Of a DNA stretch of 8,014 nt, positions 1-7,300 are shown piece by piece. The translations under genes and the position numbers were made by a program. The notes below the pieces were generated by a model. That model was not told the origin of the DNA, did no database searches, and saw only the letters and a program-made list of their open reading frames with translations. The DNA is taken from assembly GCA_029939385.1 (NCBI GenBank), contig JAOZSZ010000052.1:267-8280 (forward strand), given 5' to 3'. Each line of letters begins with the position of its first letter. Position 1 is the stretch's first letter. Source of the DNA: Pontiella sp. (GTDB taxonomy: Bacteria; Verrucomicrobiota; Kiritimatiellia; Kiritimatiellales; Pontiellaceae).

Positions 1-1
1 G

Positions 2-985
2 TCGGACTGCGGCGATATTGATCGGCAGAAATATTATTTTGATCGCATTCATTTGAGCCACCGCGCTTTGCCTGAAATAAATTTAACGGAGGTTGATCCC
101 TCGACTCAATTTATGGGCAAGAAGGTATCTTTTCCTCTAATTATTTCTTCAATGACTGGCGGTGCGGATGAGGAGCTGGTGAAGATTAATCGTAATTTGG
201 CTATTGCCGCCGAGGCGGAGGGCGTGGCTTTGGCGGTAGGCTCGCAACGGATCTTGCGGTCAGATGATGCCGCACGAGCAAGTTTTGAGCTTAGACCGTA
301 TGCGCCGACTACGTTGTTGCTGGGGAATCTGGGCGCGGTTCAGCTTAATTATAATATGGACGTCTCCGATTGCGAGGCGGTGACGAATGTTCTCGATGCC
401 GATGGCTTGTATCTCCACTTAAATCCATTGCAGGAAGCCATCCAACCTGAAGGCGATACCGATTTTTCTGCTCTTCAGAGTAAGATTTCTGAAATTATTC
501 AGACGCTGAAGGTGCCGGTTATTATTAAGGAAGTCGGTGCGGGGATTTCTCCCGAAGATGTTGAACGCCTCTTAGGCGCGGGAGTTAAGTATTTTGATAT
601 TGCAGGATGTGGAGGAACGTCGTGGAGCCGAGTCGAAAGCTATCGGAGCGATGATCCCGAGCTGGGGGAGCTTTTCAGCGATTGGGGGATCCCAACGCCT
701 GTAGCACTTCGGTTGATGAAACCGTATCGGCATGAAATAAAAATAATTGCCTCTGGGGGTGTCCGTAGCGGAATTGATATGGTCAAGGCGATCATTCTTG
801 GAGCCTCGCTCTGCGGTATAGCGCGGCCTTTCCTGAATCCGGCCCGCGAATCGTCCGATGCCGTGCGTAAGGTGATTCGTCGCCTGAAGAAGGAGTTCAC
901 CACTACAATGTTTTTGCTCGGTGCTAAAAGCATCGCTGAGATCAAAGAAAATGAAGGATTAATTCTAGATGAATATTGGTATTGA
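2..985 (+). CDS. fni: Type 2 isopentenyl-diphosphate delta-isomerase (IDI-2), 5'-partial
   Basis: FMN- and NADPH-dependent cytosolic TIM-barrel enzyme that interconverts IPP and DMAPP, the last step of the mevalonate route. The frame is open to the left edge of the window. The in-frame TTG at 53 is an internal Leu codon, because the family-like segment ending RIHLSHRALPEIN begins before it. Some 327 residues are visible, so about 20 N-terminal residues of a typical 340-350 are missing. Numbering from the codon at 2, visible family motifs are SMTGG (about 50-54, FMN site), GSQR (80-83), HLNPLQE (139-145, with the catalytic/Mg-binding Gln-Glu pair), KEVGAG (176-181), AGCGGTSW (201-208) and the phosphate-binding SGGVRSG (251-257). 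The 3' end overlaps mvaS by 17 bases, which implies co-translation. The identification is secure; only the start lies outside the window. Confidence 0.95.
   Translation, partial: SDCGDIDRQKYYFDRIHLSHRALPEINLTEVDPSTQFMGKKVSFPLIISSMTGGADEELVKINRNLAIAAEAEGVALAVGSQRILRSDDAARASFELRPYAPTTLLLGNLGAVQLNYNMDVSDCEAVTNVLDADGLYLHLNPLQEAIQPEGDTDFSALQSKISEIIQTLKVPVIIKEVGAGISPEDVERLLGAGVKYFDIAGCGGTSWSRVESYRSDDPELGELFSDWGIPTPVALRLMKPYRHEIKIIASGGVRSGIDMVKAIILGASLCGIARPFLNPARESSDAVRKVIRRLKKEFTTTMFLLGAKSIAEIKENEGLILDEYWY
953..958 (+). promoter_or_regulatory. Ribosome binding site for mvaS, inside the end of fni
   Basis: GAAGGA lies 10 bases upstream of the ATG at 969, still within the fni reading frame. It supports that ATG as the mvaS start and the 17-base overlap. 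No comparably clear Shine-Dalgarno sequence precedes the two kinase genes downstream. Confidence 0.5.
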
Positions 986-2141
986 TCGACTTAGCTTTTA
1001 TACCTCGAACTATTTTGTGGATCTAAAGACTCTCGCGAAAGCGCGTTCGGTCGATCCCGACAAATACTATGTTGGGATTGGGCAAGAAAAAATGGGAATT
1101 CCGCCGCCGGATGAAGATGTGGTGACCCTTGCGGCGAGTGCGGCATATCCCTTGATGCAAGATGGTGAGCTCGATGATGTGGAGCTTTTTCTGTTTGCAA
1201 CAGAGAGTGGGATTGACCAATCGAAAGCGGCGGGGATCTATGTGCATGGCCTGCTGGAAATGAAGCGTCGTTGCCGTTGTGTTGAGTTGAAGCAAGCGTG
1301 CTATAGCGGGACGGCTGGCCTTCAGTTGGCCATCGGATTTGTGGCTCGAAATCCGGGAAAGAAAGCCCTTGTTATTGCATCTGATATTGCTCGCTACGAA
1401 CTGAGAAGTCCTGGAGAAGCCACGCAGGGCTGCGGCGCAGTGGCTATGGTGATTTCAGCCAATCCTCGGCTGCTATCTATCGAACCAGAATGCGGTTATT
1501 ACACCGAAGATGTTATGGATTTTTGGCGACCAAACTACCGTTTGGAAGCCCTGGTTGATGGAAAGTATTCCACCATGGTTTACATTCATACATTGCTTGA
1601 GTCATGGAAACAGTATGCGGAGCAATCGGGGCGATCTCTCGTGGACTTTGACCGCTTTTGTTACCATATCCCTTTCACCAAGATGGCCGAAAAAGCACAT
1701 CAGAAATTAGCGCATAAGCTGAAGGTTTCGGTGGGGAAAGAGGAGATGCTTGCCCTGCTGGAAGAATCGTTGCGTTATAGCCGGATTATGGGAAACTGCT
1801 ATGCAGGGGCTATGTATATTGGGCTGGCTTCATTACTGGAAACTGCGGAAGAAGATTTAGCGAGTAAACGGGTTGGATTCTATAGCTATGGTTCGGGGTG
1901 TGTTGGTGAATTTTTTAGTGGGATAGTGCAACCCGGATATCGAGAGTTTCTTTATGCAGATCAGCACCGGAATTTGCTGGCGAACCGGACCGAGCTGACG
2001 TATCAACAGTACGAAGATATATTCAATTATGGCGTGCCGACTGATGGTGGATCGTATGTGTTCCCGCAATATAAAACGGGTCCCTTCCGCTTCTCGGGGA
2101 TCAGTCAGCACAAGCGTGAGTATGAAACATTGACCTCTTAA
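969..2141 (+). CDS. mvaS: Hydroxymethylglutaryl-CoA synthase
   Basis: Condenses acetyl-CoA with acetoacetyl-CoA to HMG-CoA, the first committed step of the mevalonate pathway; a cytosolic thiolase-fold enzyme. At 390 residues it is close to the bacterial family length (about 380-400). The N-terminus MNIGIDRLSFY matches the family start and fixes the ATG at 969. The catalytic triad is visible: Glu79 in FATESGIDQSK, Cys111 in KQACYSGTAG (the acyl-enzyme nucleophile) and His233 in CYHIPFTKMAEK, at the same positions as in characterised Gram-positive MvaS. The C-terminal glycine-rich segment (YGSGCVGEFFSG, around 328-339) is also typical. It overlaps fni by 17 bases and ends 3 bases before the mevalonate kinase, so it sits inside the operon. 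The catalytic set is intact and nothing suggests truncation. Confidence 0.95.
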   Translation: MNIGIDRLSFYTSNYFVDLKTLAKARSVDPDKYYVGIGQEKMGIPPPDEDVVTLAASAAYPLMQDGELDDVELFLFATESGIDQSKAAGIYVHGLLEMKRRCRCVELKQACYSGTAGLQLAIGFVARNPGKKALVIASDIARYELRSPGEATQGCGAVAMVISANPRLLSIEPECGYYTEDVMDFWRPNYRLEALVDGKYSTMVYIHTLLESWKQYAEQSGRSLVDFDRFCYHIPFTKMAEKAHQKLAHKLKVSVGKEEMLALLEESLRYSRIMGNCYAGAMYIGLASLLETAEEDLASKRVGFYSYGSGCVGEFFSGIVQPGYREFLYADQHRNLLANRTELTYQQYEDIFNYGVPTDGGSYVFPQYKTGPFRFSGISQHKREYETLTS

Positions 2142-2144
2142 ATT

Positions 2145-3149
2145 ATGAAAGCAGTGGCTCCAGGAAAATTGATTCTTAGTGGTGAACATGCGGTGGTTTA
2201 TGGTCGGCCAGCTATTGCTATGGCGATCGACCGTAGTGCAGTTTTTGAGCTGACTCCGCAGGCGGGGGATAAAGTTACATTTGATCTGCCCGGTGGCGAG
2301 GGCGGCGGATCGCAAACCATTGTGGCACTACGCGATCTCAAGCGAAGGATCGATAAAAAATACCGGGAGTTCCTTTGTGGGAAAATTGGTATTCGTGAGG
2401 TGCTTTCCATGCCCGCAGATCTCTTTCGTTTTGCTTTCATTCATACCCTCGATGGATTACATCGGCATATCGATTCTGGAATTTGCCTTAAATTGCGTTC
2501 CACCATTCCGGTCGGTTGCGGGATGGGCTCTTCGGCCGCAACGGTGCTGAGTGAGATCCGAGCTATCGGGCACTATATGCGCGTTGATTTCAAACCCGAC
2601 TGGTACTACGAATATAGCCTCGAAGCCGAAAAGATGCAGCACGGCAAGCCGAGTGGTGTGGATTCTTATATCTCACTTCATGGGGGCTGCGCTTGTTTTA
2701 AAGAAGGGGTTGCAACGCCGATATCGTTGCCTCGCATGAAGATGTTTATGGTGCAGACTGGGGTCCCTGAATCCACCACCGGCGAAAGTGTTATGGAGGT
2801 GGAGCGGAATTTTAAAAATAGCCAGATTTGGAGCGAGTTCGAGGCCGTTACCTCTTCTTTTGAGGATGCTATTCGCGCCAACGATGAACAAAAAGTTCAT
2901 TGGCTTGTACGTGAAAATAATCGGTTGTTGGTTGATATTGGTGTGGTGCCTAAAAGGGTACAGCAGTTTATTGTGGAGGTTGAACGCTGGGGGGGAGCTG
3001 CTAAGGTTTGTGGAGCAGGTTCCGTGGTGGGCGATAAAGGCGGCGTGGTTCTTGTGTTTGCCGATGAGCCTCCTGCCGCGCTTTGTTCCAACTATGGTTA
3101 TAGCGTATCACCCGTTCGCGGCGATCCGCTGGGCACCCGTATGGTTTAA
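2145..3149 (+). CDS. mvk: Mevalonate kinase (GHMP kinase family)
   Basis: ATP-dependent phosphorylation of mevalonate to 5-phosphomevalonate. The 334-residue protein has all the expected GHMP elements. Motif 1 is VAPGKLILSGEHAVVYG (about 4-20) with Lys8 and Glu14. Motif 2, the ATP-phosphate loop, is IPVGCGMGSSAA (121-132). The mevalonate-kinase signature HGKPSGVD ends in Asp173, the expected catalytic base, and Glu162 lies 11 residues before it, the same spacing as the Glu193/Asp204 pair of animal mevalonate kinase. Motif 3 is KVCGAGSVVGDKGG (287-300). The ATG follows the mvaS stop after 3 bases with no clear Shine-Dalgarno, so translation probably depends on coupling. The intact Lys, Glu and Asp make it the better mevalonate kinase candidate of the two adjacent kinases. 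The gene name rests on motifs, not on an alignment search. Confidence 0.85.
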   Translation: MKAVAPGKLILSGEHAVVYGRPAIAMAIDRSAVFELTPQAGDKVTFDLPGGEGGGSQTIVALRDLKRRIDKKYREFLCGKIGIREVLSMPADLFRFAFIHTLDGLHRHIDSGICLKLRSTIPVGCGMGSSAATVLSEIRAIGHYMRVDFKPDWYYEYSLEAEKMQHGKPSGVDSYISLHGGCACFKEGVATPISLPRMKMFMVQTGVPESTTGESVMEVERNFKNSQIWSEFEAVTSSFEDAIRANDEQKVHWLVRENNRLLVDIGVVPKRVQQFIVEVERWGGAAKVCGAGSVVGDKGGVVLVFADEPPAALCSNYGYSVSPVRGDPLGTRMV

Positions 3150-3152
3150 TCG

Positions 3153-4079
3153 ATGGCCATTCCTACGGTAACTACCTCGGCTCCGGGCAGTTTAATGCTA
3201 CTTGGTGAGCATGCTGTGCTTTACGGACATCGTGCGTTGGTTTGTGCTATTAACCGACGCATTAGAGTTCATCTTTTCGAGTCATCTAAATCTGGAGTAA
3301 CGATTCATTCCGCGCTCGGAAGCTATCAAAGTCCGCTGGATAATTTACTGGATCACCCCTCTTTCCGATTTGTGCTTCAGGCCATCAAGCAGCATCGAAA
3401 TCAAATCCCAGCAGGGTTTGAATTAAAGATTGAATCGGAATTTTCTGCCGATATTGGTTTTGGTTCTTCTGCGGCAGTAACCGTGGCAACACACGCTGCG
3501 CTGATGTGCTGGATCAATACCAAAGCCCCCAAGCAGAAAGATCTTTTTTCTCAATCTTTAAAAACGGTTCATGCGGTGCAGGGCCGGGGGTCGGGGGCTG
3601 ATTTGGCTGCGAGTGTGTTGGGTGGTATTGTGGGCTATCGTTCCGGGCCAGAGTTTCAGCCTCTCGATATTTCTCTTCCGCTTACGGCGGTTTACTGTGG
3701 ATATAAAAAGCCAACTTCAGAAGTAATTCAGCGGGTGGAGCAACTCTCTGCTGTAGATCCTGAAAAGTATGAACGCATCTATTCAGAAGTCGATTTGAGT
3801 GTTGAAGAGGCTATCGTTTCGTTGAAGTCGACCGATCTTCCGTTGTTCGGACGTGTGCTTAATCAAAACCAGCAACGGATGGATGAAATGGGAGTGAATA
3901 CTCCGGAGCTTCAAGAAATTGTGACGGCGCTACAGCGTGATCCCCAAATTTTAGGAGCCAAAATATCGGGGTCCGGCATGGGCGACTGTGCTGTCGGAAT
4001 TGGTCATGCGACGCTGTCCGAACTGGACTATCCTATTTATCATCTGGAAATAACTCCAATAGGATGTGAATGCCCCTAG
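3153..4079 (+). CDS. GHMP-family kinase, probable phosphomevalonate kinase
   Basis: Small-molecule kinase of 308 residues, paralogous to the preceding mevalonate kinase. Motif 1 is SAPGSLMLLGEHAVLYG (9-25), where Ser13 occupies the place of the usual Lys (Lys8 in the neighbour). Motif 2 is IGFGSSAAV (101-109). A segment AVQGRGSGADLAAS (141-154) supplies a candidate catalytic Asp150, but the Glu that mevalonate kinases carry 11 residues earlier is Val139. Motif 3 is KISGSGMGDC (270-279). The H-x-x-Q-G-x-G-S-G-x-D pattern resembles phosphomevalonate kinases more than mevalonate kinases. With fni, mvaS and a canonical mevalonate kinase already present, phosphomevalonate to diphosphomevalonate is the most economical role. 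The N-terminus still looks mevalonate-kinase-like, so a second mevalonate kinase cannot be excluded. It starts 3 bases after the previous stop, has no clear Shine-Dalgarno, and is the last gene of the operon. Confidence 0.8.
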   Translation: MAIPTVTTSAPGSLMLLGEHAVLYGHRALVCAINRRIRVHLFESSKSGVTIHSALGSYQSPLDNLLDHPSFRFVLQAIKQHRNQIPAGFELKIESEFSADIGFGSSAAVTVATHAALMCWINTKAPKQKDLFSQSLKTVHAVQGRGSGADLAASVLGGIVGYRSGPEFQPLDISLPLTAVYCGYKKPTSEVIQRVEQLSAVDPEKYERIYSEVDLSVEEAIVSLKSTDLPLFGRVLNQNQQRMDEMGVNTPELQEIVTALQRDPQILGAKISGSGMGDCAVGIGHATLSELDYPIYHLEITPIGCECP

Positions 4080-4107
4080 GGGGATATTTAGGGGGTGTCC
4101 CGCCCCT
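4073..4107. terminator. Possible hairpin region between convergent genes
   Basis: Two mutually exclusive GC-rich stems can be drawn. CCCCTA (4073-4078, overlapping the kinase stop codon) can pair with TAGGGG (4089-4094) around a 10-base loop. AGGGG (4090-4094) can pair with CCCCT (4103-4107) around an 8-base loop. The position fits a terminator for the operon, but neither stem is followed by a convincing U tract, so the assignment is weak. Confidence 0.25.
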
Positions 4108-4118
4108 TGTGGTAGCGG

Positions 4119-4283
4119 TTAATGGTTCAGCAATGCGTTTAATAAATGTTCCATCTCGGCATTAATTTTTTCAAGGTTTGAGCCTCCATTGCGCATTTGT
4201 TCTTTCGTCTGAATGATGGGGCCGTCACCCAATTTATTGCCATAATTCTTAATAAGCGCTTCCCGTCCTTCAAATGAAACGTG
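4119..4283 (-). pseudogene. Orphan coding-like fragment, C-terminal remnant of an unrecognised protein
   Basis: On the minus strand this stretch reads as 54 open codons ending in TAA at 4119-4121. The peptide looks like real protein: it runs from FEGREALIKNYG through GDGPIIQTKEQM to a Leu-rich amphipathic end, LEKINAEMEHLLNALLNH. It has no ATG or GTG near its start. It is preceded in frame by TAA at 4284-4286, and six codons before that is an ATG at 4304, giving MKLHYL then stop. Methionine 30 of the fragment and a TTG at residue 18 are the only internal start options. It lies just downstream of, and on the same strand as, the large DUF3857 gene. Possible readings are a decayed gene with a nonsense codon, the C-terminal remnant of a gene lost by rearrangement, or chance. 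I do not recognise the family and infer no function. Confidence 0.35.
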
Positions 4284-4308
4284 TTAAAGATAGTGTAGTT
4301 TCATTTCC

Positions 4309-7300
4309 TTATTTCTTTTTGAGAAGGATTGTCCGCATATCGGGGTGGGATAGCTTGCGGCTGGTCTTAAGAATATTCTGGAATTCATCCGCCGGTATGA
4401 GCGCGGGTTTAAGGGTGGCCGTTTGCACGATACGGATGGCGTTGGCTCGTGGGCTATATTCAACTGTGATTTCGATTTCCCCTGCTTCGAGGGGAGCCTC
4501 CCATGAAAAATTAGGGGGCAATATGGCGGGTTCGTATCCATCGGGTAGGACGATATTGTATTCAATAAGATAGTTAACATGCGTGTTCCATGCGAGGGGG
4601 TTCGTTCGTTCGTTGGCTTGATATTTTAATAGTCCATCCAGCCCGGTGGGTAGCGTGAAATAAAGATATTCCTTGTCCTTTACGGCATAGCGCTCCGCCG
4701 AAATGGAAAACTCTTGTTTCCCTGGATATTCGTTATAATTCGTGGTCAGTTCTGATGCCGCTTTGGCGGATTGCGAAAGACTAGAAACCATTTCGAGATA
4801 GAGTCGGCGTAGATTTTCTGGAGTGATTTCAGAATACCTTTTATGAAAGCCTTCAAAGACGGTTCCCTGTTGAGTTGAAGAGAGGGTCATTCCAACTTCA
4901 CCGCTGGCATCAACGCTTATTTCGTAAATGAGATGGCTCTGGTTATTTTTCCCAGGGGCAACCTCGATGGTTTCTATTTTCCCATTGGACAGATTAAGTA
5001 TGGGGCGGTGGTGATAAGCAGAAGTGCCGAGTTTTGCATATTGTGAAGAACCGTTGAGGTAGATTATTTCGCCCTCCATATCGACTCTTAGTAGCACCTT
5101 GTTGAATAGGGTGCGCGAGGGGGTTTTTAGCTGGGGTTCTGCAACTTCAGGAATAAGCGATATATCGCCGGAGAGTACAAACTCGGGGTTGAGTTTAGTT
5201 GCCTTAAGCAAGGTGTAGAGTACGACCATTTGGTCGGTGTTATTTCCGTAGCGCTCTTTAAGGGTTTGGTCGGCCGGCGTAATGGCAGAGAGCGGTAGAC
5301 GAGGAAAGGAGGGGCCAGCGACTCGGAGGTTTTTGGCCACCCAGTTGCGGAGGGCCATGATTTTTTGGGTGTCGCATTGCATCCCCTCGGTGAGTTGTTT
5401 GGCGAGGGCTGATGTGTCGGGTTGATTTTTTGTTGCGGCCAGCAAGTGGTTTTGAACATTGGAACCGTAGGGTTTCCAATGACTAGAAGAAATGAAGAGG
5501 GAGGGATTGAACGTCCACCATGCAGGGAGACTTTCTTCCTTCTTGATGGCGGGTTGATTTTCAGCGGTCCAAGTATGGGTGATGGTCCCATTATGATTAG
5601 TTTTGGTTTCGGTAATGCCCGTATTGTGAATCATTAAGAGCATTGATTCCGGCGCGGTGAGGGTGAGTATTTTTTGATTAATAGGTTCGTGGCTATTAAA
5701 TATTTGGGTGGTAGAAAAGAAGGGTTTATTGCGGATGATGGAGGTAATTTCGTATTCGAGGATGCTCCCAATTTCGATGCCAGGAAGATTTGCGACGAGA
5801 ATTTTTTCGGCAGGATAGCGCGGGGCGGAGGCAACCCAACTCGCATCCATAATATGGATTTCATTTTCACTGATTTTCTGCACAGTTCCATCGGGCTGGA
5901 TGACGGCCGCATAGGTCAGCTTAGTTGTTTTCCATGCAGGATTATAACTAATTTTAAGATCAGAATTTTTTTTGATACCGGCATAGGTCAGAATTTTTAG
6001 TTTGGTTCGAGTGGTTTCTTTCCAGTGGTTGGAATCTGTTAGAATAATTGATTTTACTTTTTTTAAGATGCGGACATTAGAGTCGCTATCGTTTTCATGG
6101 GTTGGTGTTTTGAGGATCAGTTTTTTTCTAAGATTATATTCGATATCTCTAAGATTTTTTTTGAGTGCTAGATATTCCGTAGGGCTGAATTCGACCGTAT
6201 TAATTAGAAAGGTATTGGTGGCGGACAATAGGGTGTCATGTTGCGCAACACGCATGTTCCATGTCAGTTGAGGGGTGTTGATTTGTTGGTAGTTTGGAAT
6301 GTTGAGCGTGCCCTTCTTTTCGGGCATTTTTAGTTTAAGGGTTTCGTGAATGCCGACGGTCATGCGGGTGTATAAAGGGTATTTTCTTTTATCTAGTCCC
6401 GTCTGGCCAATTAGAAAGTTGGCATACCCGAAGGATCGCCCCAGACGAGGAAGATTGAGTATTTCTTCTGTAGGGCCTTCGATGAGTAGATTTTCGGCAG
6501 TGTAGCCAAGGGTGATGGTTAGTGGCTGAGTGGTATCACGAAGTTTTTGAGGTAAAATCGTTAGGGTTTGAAGTGTTGCGGTGGCGATTGATTTTTTAAT
6601 TTGTCCCTCAAAAAACCGTTTACGTTCGGAGGGTTTTATTTTTGAAAAGTAGCTTCGGTAGAGGGTGTCGTTGATTCCTTCGAAGACGAGAGTGCTTTTT
6701 GCGGTTAGCTTCCCGGCTTGGTCTAGTGATCCTTCGGTTGTTATTTTTAAAAGGTTATCCGTTGCTGGAATAATCGGGGAGGTGAGGAGGGTTTCTCCTT
6801 GGGGCCGGGCAACAATATAGCTCATATTTTGAAGGTACGAGGGGAAGATATCTTTTGTATTTTCATCGGTGGAGTCCATTAGGATATATTTACCGTGGTC
6901 GCCGAGCGCGGCGGTGACAGCATGGTTGAAGAAGGGTTGAGGAACCTCTTCATCCTTCTTCGGTCCAGACATAATAATTACAGGGAAGGCTTCGATGTCG
7001 ACGAGGCGTAGCATCGCAACAAGTAGTGCCGCTTTATCGCGGCAAACACCGTAGCGATTTTCGAAGGTAATCTTGGCGTCATGCGGCTCGTAGCCAGGAG
7101 CTTCCTCTTCGGTGGTGATGCCCATGTAGCGAATATCCTGTGAAACAAAGTTAAAGATGGCTTCGATTTTTCCGAGCGTGTTTGTGCTATGGATCACCAG
7201 TTCATCTGCTTTGAGTTTCATTTCTGGTGTGGTGGCATTGAGGTGTGGAAGGCAGAGTTTCCAGTACCATTTCGAAAGGTCCTCCCATTCCTGCATCGTG

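Noticed and set aside
53..55. TTG as the start codon of the isomerase gene
   Set aside because: The frame is open to the window edge and the residues just before it (FDRIH) fit the IDI-2 N-terminal region, so TTG encodes an internal Leu.
1857..2315. 152-codon minus-strand reading frame across the mvaS/mevalonate kinase junction
   Set aside because: It is antisense to two well-identified genes and has shadow-like composition with no motifs.
4073..4082. CCCCTAGGGG perfect palindrome as an operator
   Set aside because: It sits at the stop codon of the last operon gene with no promoter nearby, and arises from the run of C/G tracts there.
4284..4580. 98-codon minus-strand reading frame overlapping the 3' end of the large gene
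   Set aside because: It lies within the well-supported DUF3857 gene in another frame, and its peptide has no recognisable features. Only its in-frame continuation past the stop (4119-4283) looked coding.
4601..4614. TTCG tetranucleotide repeat (3.5 units) as a phase-variation switch
   Set aside because: It is too short, lies near the 3' end of the gene, and the encoded ANERTN residues are unremarkable.
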